Positions 6,509 through 12,414 of a stretch of 13,806 nucleotides of DNA are shown here, piece after piece. The position numbers and the translations under genes are program-made. The notes beneath the pieces were generated by a model that made no database searches, was not told the DNA's origin, and worked only from the letters and a program-made list of their open reading frames with translations. The first letter of the stretch is position 1. Every line of letters starts with the position of its first letter. This stretch comes from JBKGYG01 sp046546235 (GTDB lineage Bacteria > Bacillota > Clostridia > Lachnospirales > DSM-24629): NCBI GenBank assembly GCA_046546235.1, contig JBKGYG010000047.1, positions 1-13,806 on the forward strand. Direction: 5' to 3'.

Positions 6509-7504
6509 ATGAAGGTACTTATTGTCTATGGAGGAAAAGGATTTAAAAAGGATCCTACTCTCATAGTTATAGAAAGAATCGCTGAAGTGTTTAATGAATT
6601 AAATGTTGATATAGAGCAGACACATCTCTATAAAGAAAAGGATAACATTAAAATAACAGATAAGTTAAGTGACTACGAAGGAATAATACTTGCCACAACA
6701 GTTGATTGGCTTGGGATAGGGGGGCTTATGCAAAGTTTTTTAGATGATTGTTGGTATTATGCAGATAAATCAGTTATAAAAGACTTATATATGATGCCTC
6801 TAGTTTGTTCAACTGTTTATGGAGAAAGAGATGCAGAGAATCACTTGTTAAAAGCATGGGATTTGTTAGGAGGAATTACTTGTGAGGGCATATGTGGATA
6901 TATCCCAAATATTGCAGAAGTTGAAACTAATGAAGATTATTTAATGACTATTGGTAAAAAGATTGAGGCATTCTATAGGGTTATAAAACAAAAAAGAAAA
7001 GCATTACCTAAAAGCACAAGCAAGATACAACAAAATAATATAAATAGTGAAAGTACATTGCAAGATAATGAAGAAGATGATATGGAGCAGTTAACTTTTT
7101 TTGCAAATAATGAACAATACATAAAAAGACAACAAGAAGATATTCAAGAATTAAGTACATTTTTTAAAGAAAAATTATCTAATAATAATATTGATATATA
7201 TGAAGAAATTATACAAGCATTTAAAGAACATTTTTATGGAATGTTAGTATTTAAAGGAAGTTATAAGATAAATATAACAGATAAGAAAAGAGAACTAATC
7301 ATCGTCATAGACAAAGAAAATCTTGATATATTATATGATGAAGATAAAAATGCAGATGTTATAATACAAACAACATATGAATTGCTTAACAAAATTATAA
7401 ATGGACACATGACTTTTCAACGTGCATTTATGACAGGAAGTTTAACAGCTAAAGGTGATTTTAAGCAGTTATATACTTTGGATCAATTATTTAGATTTAA
7501 ATAA
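6509..7504 (+). CDS. Flavodoxin-like / SCP2 sterol-carrier fusion protein
   Basis: This 331-aa cytosolic protein has two recognisable parts. Residues 1-160 fit the flavodoxin/NADPH-dependent FMN reductase fold: MKVLIVYGG first strand, GIILATTVDWLGIGGLMQSF corresponding to the family's SP.Y.G...LMK.F segment, and a late VCSTVYGERDAENHL strand. The usual phosphate loop (GS.R..GNT) is replaced by GGKGFKKDPT, so FMN binding is uncertain. Residues ~165-215 are a charged, glutamine-rich linker. Residues ~230-329 fit SCP2: GSYKINITD, then the DVIIQTTYELLNKIINGHM segment and AFMTGSLTAKGDF. SCP2 modules bind hydrophobic ligands. AAAGGTGGG (6493-6501) precedes ATG 6509. It probably forms an operon with the gene before it. 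A role in redox handling of a lipid-like compound is inference only. Confidence 0.75.
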   Translation: MKVLIVYGGKGFKKDPTLIVIERIAEVFNELNVDIEQTHLYKEKDNIKITDKLSDYEGIILATTVDWLGIGGLMQSFLDDCWYYADKSVIKDLYMMPLVCSTVYGERDAENHLLKAWDLLGGITCEGICGYIPNIAEVETNEDYLMTIGKKIEAFYRVIKQKRKALPKSTSKIQQNNINSESTLQDNEEDDMEQLTFFANNEQYIKRQQEDIQELSTFFKEKLSNNNIDIYEEIIQAFKEHFYGMLVFKGSYKINITDKKRELIIVIDKENLDILYDEDKNADVIIQTTYELLNKIINGHMTFQRAFMTGSLTAKGDFKQLYTLDQLFRFK

Positions 7505-7740
7505 ATTTATTTTGTTTAATACGTTCAAAAGGATAATAAAAATAATCAGAAAATATTGGATGTTATCTGATATAAAAAACAATTAATCAGGAGAAATATA
7601 AATATCACTAAGTATTATGATAAAGTATATAATAGATTTTACTTGCCTAATAGGATGGTATTAGTAAAACTATTATATATTTTTTTCGAAAGAAAGCCAC
7701 AAGTTTCAATTAAAGTATAAATATAACGGAGTTTTTGTAG
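7505..7740. other. Non-coding spacer before the sugar kinase
   Basis: AT-rich spacer with no gene. A weak 6-bp hairpin, ATCAGA (7545-7550) with TCTGAT (7566-7571), is followed by ATAAAAAAC and could be a poor terminator of the preceding operon. A TATAAT occurs at 7628-7633 without a recognisable -35, so the kinase promoter is not placed with confidence. Confidence 0.5.
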
Positions 7741-7756
7741 GTTGGGAGGTTGTAAA

Positions 7757-8686
7757 ATGGTTGTAACAGTTACTTTAAACCCTGCAATAGATCGAACTAT
7801 TTTTATAAATGGTTATAAACCAGGGGGAGTTCATCGAGTTAAAGAAAGCTATGAAGATGTTGGAGGGAAAGGGATAAATGTTTCTAAAGTAATTAATCTG
7901 TTAGGAGGGGATACTTTAGCAACAGGCTTTATAGGCGGAAATAGGGGAGAAAAAATAAGATGTTTTTTAAATAAAGAAAAAATAAAAGAAGATTTTATTG
8001 ATTCAAAAGTAGAAACTAGAATGAATGTAAAAATCGTAGATATGGAAAATAATGCAACAACTGAGTTTAATGAAAAAGGTATGTCTATTACAAATGAGCA
8101 AACAGAATCATTAAAAAACAAAATTGAAAGCTATGCTAAAAAAGCGGAATTTATAGTGTTTGGTGGAAGTGCACCAGAAAGTTTTAGTTTATATCAATAT
8201 GAAGAATTAATAAAAATTGCGTCAAGATATACAAAAATAGTTATTGATGCAGAAGGAGAATTATTAAAAAAAGGATTAAAAACTGCCCCATTTATGATAA
8301 AACCTAATATAGATGAATTAACTAATTCTTTTGGACTTGTTATTAACGGCCCCGAAGATATTATAAATGCATCTAAAAAACTAATTAAAGAATATAAAGT
8401 TAAAATTATTTTAGTATCAATGGGTAAAGAAGGAAGTATCTTAGTAACCAAAGATCAAGTTATAAAAGCGGAGCCTGTTTTGGTTGATGTTAAAAGTACA
8501 GTTAGTGCTGGGGATTCAATGGTTGCTGGTTTTTTATATAAATATGAACAGGATAAAGATCTGATTCAAGGATTACGATACGGTGCTGCTTGTGGAACAG
8601 CAGCAGTTACAACAGAAGGAACTAAACTTTTTTCAAAAGAAATATTTAAGAGCATATTAGGAAAGTTAACTATCAGAACAATATAA
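7757..8686 (+). CDS. 1-phosphofructokinase family sugar kinase
   Basis: This 309-aa PfkB-family kinase, most like FruK, phosphorylates fructose-1-phosphate to fructose-1,6-bisphosphate using ATP. Evidence: N-terminal VTVTLNPAIDRTI, substrate-site GGKGINVS (36-43), KPNIDEL (182-188), VSMGKEGS (220-227) and the C-terminal SAGDSMVAGF (250-259), with D253 as catalytic base. The anion-hole motif reads SAGD rather than GAGD. ATG 7757 is preferred: a longer frame begins at TTG 7742, but that codon overlaps the ribosome binding site GGGAGGT (7744-7750), ideally spaced 6 bp before ATG 7757. Unlike typical fru operons there is no DeoR regulator or fructose PTS gene beside it. Tagatose-6-phosphate kinase (LacC) is a close relative that sequence reading cannot fully exclude. 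Confidence 0.88.
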   Translation: MVVTVTLNPAIDRTIFINGYKPGGVHRVKESYEDVGGKGINVSKVINLLGGDTLATGFIGGNRGEKIRCFLNKEKIKEDFIDSKVETRMNVKIVDMENNATTEFNEKGMSITNEQTESLKNKIESYAKKAEFIVFGGSAPESFSLYQYEELIKIASRYTKIVIDAEGELLKKGLKTAPFMIKPNIDELTNSFGLVINGPEDIINASKKLIKEYKVKIILVSMGKEGSILVTKDQVIKAEPVLVDVKSTVSAGDSMVAGFLYKYEQDKDLIQGLRYGAACGTAAVTTEGTKLFSKEIFKSILGKLTIRTI

Positions 8687-8700
8687 ATTAAGAAGGTTAC

Positions 8701-8769
8701 ATTTTCAATCAAGAACATAAATATTTGTTTTTAAAAGTTTTAGCGACACATTGAAAACAATTGAAAATA
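8701..8769. repeat. Inverted and tandem ATTGAAAA motifs upstream of wecB
   Basis: ATTTTCAAT (8701-8709) is the exact reverse complement of ATTGAAAAT (8760-8768). ATTGAAAACA (8750-8759) and ATTGAAAATA (8760-8769) are adjacent near-identical 10-mers, the second containing the -35 box of the wecB promoter. This could be a regulator binding arrangement or a coincidence of AT-rich DNA. Confidence 0.3.
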
Positions 8770-8789
8770 GCAGATAATAATGTTATAAT
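8761..8789 (+). promoter_or_regulatory. Sigma-A promoter of the epimerase gene
   Basis: TTGAAA (8761-8766), a 17-bp spacer and perfect TATAAT (8784-8789). Transcription should start near 8796, giving a leader of about 47 nt. This is one of the better promoters in the window. Confidence 0.75.
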
Positions 8790-8842
8790 TTCATAAATTA
8801 CTATTAATCTAGTATTTAATTTTAGCTAATAGGAGTTTTTAT

Positions 8843-9952
8843 ATGATAAAAGTAATGTCAATATTCGGAACTAGACCAGAAGCCATAAAAATGGCACCCT
8901 TAGTAAAAATGTTGGAACAAGATAATGAGATAGAGTCTGTTGTATGCGTAACAGCACAACATAGAGAAATGCTTGATATGGTACTTGAATTATTTAATAT
9001 TAAGCCAGATTATGATTTGAATATAATGGCACATGGACAAACAATTATTGATATTATTTCAAAGTCATTATATGGTCTTGATGAAGTGATGAAAAAGGAA
9101 AAACCGGATATAGTATTAGTACATGGTGATACAACTACAACTTGTGCAGGCTCACAAGTAGCATTTTTAAACAAAATTAGAGTTGGACATGTTGAAGCAG
9201 GACTAAGAAGTGGCAATATATATTCGCCTTTTCCAGAAGAAATGAATCGAAAAATAACAGGAACAATCGCCAGTATGCACTTTGCACCAACTGAAGGAAA
9301 TAAAGAGAATCTCTTAAAAGAAGGGATAAATAATGAACAAATTGTAATAACTGGGAACACAGTAATAGATGCACTTTATCAAGTCGTTAAAGATGATTAT
9401 CAATTTGATTCAGATGAATTAAATAATATTAACTTTGATAATAATAAAGTAATTCTATTAACTTGCCATCGCAGAGAAAATTGGGGAGAACCAATGAGGG
9501 ATATTTTTATAGCAGTAAAAGAAATAATCCAAATGAATCAAAAAGTAGAAGTTATATTCCCAATGCACCTTAATCCTAAAATTAGACAATTAGCTTATGA
9601 AATATTCACAGGAGAACAGAGGATTCATCTTATTGAACCATTAGAGTATGAGCCTTTTACAAACCTTATTAATAAATGTCATTTGGTTATGACAGATTCA
9701 GGAGGAATTCAAGAAGAAGCACCTTCTCTTAGAAAGCCTGTTGTAGTACTTAGAACAGAAACTGAACGCCCTGAAGCTGTTAAGGCAGGAACAGTAAAAA
9801 TAATAGGGGTTAATAAAAATCATATAATTGATCAAGTTAATATGTTATTAAATAATGAAGAAGAATATCTAAAGATGAAAAACGCAGTCAATCCATATGG
9901 TGACGGCAAAGCATCTAAAAGAATCGTTGAGCATATAAAAATGAATAATTAA
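8843..9952 (+). CDS. wecB: UDP-N-acetylglucosamine 2-epimerase (non-hydrolysing)
   Basis: This 369-aa cytosolic enzyme interconverts UDP-GlcNAc and UDP-ManNAc, the precursor for ManNAc-containing teichoic acids or secondary wall polysaccharides. Family motifs are complete: FGTRPEAIKMAPL (8-20), VHGDTTTT (93-100, D96), GHVEAGLRSGN with E118 (115-125), PFPEEMNR, CHRRENWGEP (208-217), TDSGGIQEEAP (284-294) and VVLRTETERPEA. The length is typical. AGGAG (8831-8835) lies 7 bp before ATG. It has its own promoter and terminator, so it is a single-gene unit with no neighbouring ManNAc dehydrogenase or transferase. It is called mnaA (yvyH) in Bacillus. SLH domains bind ManNAc-containing polysaccharides in several Firmicutes, so a link to the SLH protein in this window is plausible but inferred. 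Confidence 0.95.
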   Translation: MIKVMSIFGTRPEAIKMAPLVKMLEQDNEIESVVCVTAQHREMLDMVLELFNIKPDYDLNIMAHGQTIIDIISKSLYGLDEVMKKEKPDIVLVHGDTTTTCAGSQVAFLNKIRVGHVEAGLRSGNIYSPFPEEMNRKITGTIASMHFAPTEGNKENLLKEGINNEQIVITGNTVIDALYQVVKDDYQFDSDELNNINFDNNKVILLTCHRRENWGEPMRDIFIAVKEIIQMNQKVEVIFPMHLNPKIRQLAYEIFTGEQRIHLIEPLEYEPFTNLINKCHLVMTDSGGIQEEAPSLRKPVVVLRTETERPEAVKAGTVKIIGVNKNHIIDQVNMLLNNEEEYLKMKNAVNPYGDGKASKRIVEHIKMNN

Positions 9953-9958
9953 GTTTTT

Positions 9959-10002
9959 CTATTATAAAAAGTGCCTAATCATTTTAGGCACTTTTATAAT
10001 AG
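9959..10002. terminator. Bidirectional terminator between wecB and the CAP gene
   Basis: AGTGCCTAA (9970-9978) pairs with TTAGGCACT (9984-9992) around a 5-nt loop. The stem extends through A/T pairs, with one bulged A, to C9959-G10002. The A-run on the left and T-run on the right allow use from both strands. It lies between two convergent genes, 7 bp after the wecB stop and 3 bp from the end of the CAP gene. Confidence 0.88.
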
Positions 10003-10004
10003 AT

Positions 10005-10754
10005 CTATTTTTTAATAAACATCTGTACAAATATATATCCATATCTACTATCTTTTACTATTCCAATTCCAATAGAGTCAAATTTATCACCTAATATATT
10101 TTCTCTATGTCCAGAACTATTCATAAGTGCATCATGAGCTCTTTGGACAGTGCTATTACCTGCGATGTTTTCACCTGCTGTTGAAAAAGTAACATCAAAA
10201 TCTCTTAACATGTCAAATGGAGAACCATAAACAGGAGAGTTATGGCTGAAATAGTTGTTATCTACCATATCTTTTGCCTTAATACGAGCAACTCTTACAG
10301 TTTCCATATCGACTTTGTACTCTGGCAAACCATTCTTTTTACGTTCAGCATTAATAAGTTCAAACATCTCTCTTTCTTGAGCAGTAAGGTCAGAAGTGTT
10401 ATCTGGTGTTTCTGGCTCAGGTGTTGGAGTAGGATCAGGTTCTTCATGGTAAGAATGAACTCTTGTCCAGGTGCTAGCGACACAACCTACTGAATTATCA
10501 TCTAGATGAACTACGAACCAACTTCCAAGAGTACCAACTACATCAACTACTTCATTTTGGCTTAATGATCCAATAACTGGGAAGGCTGTACTAGGACCTG
10601 TTCTTACATTAAGTTTAAAAGCTGTTATTTGTATTTCTTTGACATTAGTCCATTTGTAAACATCTTTTGCAAATGTAACTTGAGGCATAAAAATAGTTGA
10701 GACTAACAAAGTAATAAGTAGTAATAAAGCAGTAGAACGTTTTATAAAGTTCAT
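10005..10754 (-). CDS. Secreted SH3-domain / CAP-domain protein
   Basis: This 249-aa exported protein starts with a signal peptide (about residues 1-29, cleaved after VTFA). A bacterial SH3 domain follows (~43-98: LNVRTGPSTAFPVIGSL..., W79, W96), usually a peptidoglycan-binding module. A Pro/Thr-rich linker (~104-118, PDPTPTPEPETPD) leads to a CAP/SCP domain of the YkwD type (~124-249). The CAP residues are present: FSH with H171, GENIA with E195, and SSGHRENIL with H216. YkwD-like CAP proteins are common in spore-forming Firmicutes, but their biochemical role is poorly defined. AAGGAAGTG (10766-10774, minus strand) precedes the ATG. It sits 103 bp downstream of the histidine kinase on the same strand, and read-through is possible because no strong terminator separates them. 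Confidence 0.92.
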   Translation of the reverse strand: MNFIKRSTALLLLITLLVSTIFMPQVTFAKDVYKWTNVKEIQITAFKLNVRTGPSTAFPVIGSLSQNEVVDVVGTLGSWFVVHLDDNSVGCVASTWTRVHSYHEEPDPTPTPEPETPDNTSDLTAQEREMFELINAERKKNGLPEYKVDMETVRVARIKAKDMVDNNYFSHNSPVYGSPFDMLRDFDVTFSTAGENIAGNSTVQRAHDALMNSSGHRENILGDKFDSIGIGIVKDSRYGYIFVQMFIKK

Positions 10755-10776
10755 AGTTAAGAATCACTTCCTTAAG

Positions 10777-10807
10777 TTAGATTAGGTATTTATTTCTTCT
10801 AATCTAA
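10777..10807 (-). promoter_or_regulatory. 5'-leader hairpin of the CAP gene
   Basis: TTAGATTAG (10777-10785) and CTAATCTAA (10799-10807) are perfect 9-bp inverted repeats around a 13-nt loop, placed just upstream of the CAP ribosome binding site. If transcription starts near 10810, the hairpin sits at the very 5' end of the mRNA, where it could stabilise the transcript. As DNA it could be an operator. Confidence 0.45.
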
Positions 10808-10816
10808 GTATGAGCA

Positions 10817-10846
10817 ATTATATAAAAAGTATGTATTTCAAATTAA
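10817..10846 (-). promoter_or_regulatory. Weak candidate promoter for the CAP gene
   Basis: On the minus strand a perfect TATAAT (complement of 10817-10822) has TTAATT (10841-10846) 18 bp upstream, only three of six to the -35 consensus. A TTGAAA is present but too close (13 bp). Either an alternative sigma factor or an activator is possible, or the gene is read from the kinase promoter. Confidence 0.35.
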
Positions 10847-10857
10847 GAAATTTAATT

Positions 10858-11583
10858 TTAAGATATAGGTAGTTTAACTTTAAAAACCGTTCCTTTATTC
10901 AGCTGGCTTTTAACACTTATACTGCCACCATGCTCTTTTACGATATTTTTGACAATTGATAAACCTAACCCTGTGCCTTCGGTTTTAAAAGTTTTAAAGG
11001 GTTCAAATATAGTATTAATATCATCTTCGTTAATTCCGATGCCCGTATCTTTTATTTCTATAATTACGTTATCCTCCTTGGTTTTAGCATGGACAGTGAT
11101 TTTGTCTCCACTGTTGGTAGCTTCAAATGCATTTTTAATTAAGTTAGAGAATACTTGTTTTAGTTTTATGTTATCTGCATTAATAATTGGTAAATCAGAC
11201 ATTATTTCCAAGGAAAAATGTTTGTTTTGTTGGGTAGCACAGGAACTATAAGAAGTAATCACTTCATTTAAGACTTTTACTAAGTTAGTTTCTTGCTTTT
11301 TGATTTCTGTAGATCTACGATAATTACTCATATTGTTCAAAATATTGTTAACATAATCAATCTCATCAAAAATAGCACTCCAATATTGTGTGCTGCTCAC
11401 TTCAGGAACTTTTTTTTCTACTAACTGCAACATACTTCTTATTATTGCTAAGGGATTTTTAATCTCGTGTGCAAATTTGGCATTGAAATTTGATTGTTCT
11501 TCATTGTATTTGTTATAAATATCTATAAAATGGTCATAAATATAAGAAAAGTGATTGATAAAGGCATTATTAGTTTTATCCAA
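10858..11583 (-). CDS. Orphan soluble histidine kinase
   Basis: This 241-aa sensor kinase lacks transmembrane segments and any recognisable sensor domain; only ~30 residues precede the phospho-acceptor helix. The H-box FAHEIKNPLAIIRSML carries H39. The N-box is NLIKNAFEAT (147-156, N151), G1 is DTGIGI (179-184), the F-box FEPFKTFK and G2 GTGLGLSI (203-210). The DHp/ATPase arrangement resembles sporulation-type kinases that feed Spo0F or Spo0A, but the partner is unknown and no response regulator is adjacent. TTG 11583 is chosen as start: AAGGAGGG (complement of 11591-11598) is spaced ideally before it. The longer frame from TTG 11616 would place the ribosome binding site inside the gene and begin upstream of the predicted transcription start. 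Confidence 0.88.
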   Translation of the reverse strand: MDKTNNAFINHFSYIYDHFIDIYNKYNEEQSNFNAKFAHEIKNPLAIIRSMLQLVEKKVPEVSSTQYWSAIFDEIDYVNNILNNMSNYRRSTEIKKQETNLVKVLNEVITSYSSCATQQNKHFSLEIMSDLPIINADNIKLKQVFSNLIKNAFEATNSGDKITVHAKTKEDNVIIEIKDTGIGINEDDINTIFEPFKTFKTEGTGLGLSIVKNIVKEHGGSISVKSQLNKGTVFKVKLPIS

Positions 11584-11606
11584 AATAAATCCCTCCTTTT
11601 CATTAC

Positions 11607-11635
11607 ATTTTATCAAAAATATTAATAATTCACAA
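11607..11635 (-). promoter_or_regulatory. Candidate promoter of the histidine kinase
   Basis: Minus-strand TTGTGA (complement of 11630-11635), a 17-bp spacer and TAAAAT (complement of 11607-11612). Transcription would start near 11600, directly before the ribosome binding site, giving a very short leader to TTG 11583 and supporting that start. Confidence 0.45.
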
Positions 11636-11662
11636 TGAGTAAAAAATTACAACTAATAAACA

Positions 11663-11691
11663 TTGACATCTAAAGAGATTGAAATTATTAT
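11663..11691 (+). promoter_or_regulatory. Strong upstream promoter of the HIT gene
   Basis: Perfect TTGACA (11663-11668), a 17-bp spacer and TATTAT (11686-11691, five of six). The transcript would start near 11698, leaving a ~160-nt leader before the HIT gene. It could serve as P1 of tandem promoters or drive a small RNA; no terminator is seen before the gene. Confidence 0.65.
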
Positions 11692-11764
11692 TGTGGCTTA
11701 TTAATAGAAAACTAACATTTAAGAATAGAGTTATATTTAGACAGTGATTAATAAGATTATAGAC

Positions 11765-11793
11765 TTGAAAAAAAAGAAGTTTTCTTGTAGACT
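11765..11793 (+). promoter_or_regulatory. Second, proximal promoter of the HIT gene
   Basis: TTGAAA (11765-11770), a 17-bp spacer and TAGACT (11788-11793, four of six). Transcription would start near 11800, with a ~60-nt leader containing the hairpin ATAATAC/GTATTAT (11811-11817 and 11822-11828). Confidence 0.45.
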
Positions 11794-11810
11794 ATTCTTA
11801 TATTCAACAG

Positions 11811-11828
11811 ATAATACTTTCGTATTAT
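11811..11828 (+). promoter_or_regulatory. Small leader hairpin of the HIT gene
   Basis: ATAATAC (11811-11817) pairs with GTATTAT (11822-11828) around a TTTC tetraloop, 17 bp before the ribosome binding site AAGGAG (11846-11851). There is no T-run after it, so a 5'-end stabilising hairpin is more likely than an attenuator. Confidence 0.35.
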
Positions 11829-11858
11829 TGTGATGAAAAGCAAGGAAGGAGCAACTTT

Positions 11859-12275
11859 ATGGTAACTACTGATTGTATTTTTTGTAATATAGTAAATGGA
11901 CAAATGGAAGCTGCAACAATTTTTGAAAATAGTGAGTTTAAAGTTATATTAGATCGTTTTCCTGCTTCTAAGGGACATACTTTGATTTTGCCTAAAGAAC
12001 ATGTAGAAACAATATTTGATCTTGACACTGAAACAATATCTAAATTATTTGCATTGGCAGCCCATGTCGCAAAGGTATTAAAGCAAAAATATAACTGTGA
12101 AGGATTGAATCTTTTACAAAACAATGGTGCAGCTGCTGGTCAAACAGTAAATCATTTTCATCTTCATCTTATTCCAAGATTTGAAGGAGACAATGTAACT
12201 ATTCATTGGAAGACTTTGGATATTACAGAAGAAGAGTTAAATGAAATAGCTGACGAAGTTGGTAAAGCAATATAA
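11859..12275 (+). CDS. HIT family nucleotide hydrolase/transferase
   Basis: This 138-aa cytosolic histidine-triad protein acts on nucleotides with a phosphoramidate or phosphoanhydride bond, such as adenosine phosphoramidates in the Hint branch. The catalytic triad motif is HFHLHL (99-104: H99, H101, H103), preceded by the conserved NNGAAAGQTVNHFH region. C6 and C9 (CIFC) with H48 could form the zinc site seen in several bacterial family members. The LILPKEHVE segment and full length fit the family. AAGGAG (11846-11851) lies 7 bp before the ATG. It is a single-gene unit, divergent from the histidine kinase and ended by its own terminator. The exact substrate cannot be read from sequence. Confidence 0.95.
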   Translation: MVTTDCIFCNIVNGQMEAATIFENSEFKVILDRFPASKGHTLILPKEHVETIFDLDTETISKLFALAAHVAKVLKQKYNCEGLNLLQNNGAAAGQTVNHFHLHLIPRFEGDNVTIHWKTLDITEEELNEIADEVGKAI

Positions 12276-12311
12276 ATACGGATTATTTAAAAATAGGAAT
12301 ATACGAACATA

Positions 12312-12350
12312 AAAAAACAGCTTATGATCTTAGTCAAAAAGCTGTTTTTT
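12312..12350. terminator. Terminator after the HIT gene
   Basis: AAAAAACAGCTT (12312-12323) pairs with AAGCTGTTTTTT (12339-12350) across a 15-nt loop, followed by further T. The A-run on the left makes it usable in reverse, so it may also stop transcripts of the convergent murG gene. Confidence 0.8.
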
Positions 12351-12380
12351 TATTCGTTAGGAAGGTCTTGTTTTTCAGAT

Positions 12381-12406
12381 AATTGCACTTAAAACAAGTG
12401 CTAATT
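12381..12406 (-). other. Small hairpin at the 3' end of murG
   Basis: GCACTT (12385-12390) and AAGTGC (12396-12401) flank a 5-nt loop. AATT on both sides extends the pairing with one bulge. It lies 9 bp beyond the murG stop. No T-run follows on the minus strand, so it is probably an RNA 3'-end structure rather than a full terminator. Confidence 0.35.
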
Positions 12407-12414
12407 GCTCAGGC

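Noticed and set aside
7742..7756. TTG start for the sugar kinase
   Set aside because: The codon overlaps the GGGAGGT ribosome binding site; ATG 7757 gives the standard N-terminus VTVTLNPAID.
9010..9374. Open frames antisense to wecB
   Set aside because: The + strand carries a complete, motif-rich epimerase; the antisense frames are Ser/Leu/Phe-rich shadows.
11584..11616. N-terminal extension of the histidine kinase from TTG 11616
   Set aside because: It contains the ribosome binding site AAGGAGGG and overlaps the predicted -10 box; TTG 11583 is correctly spaced.
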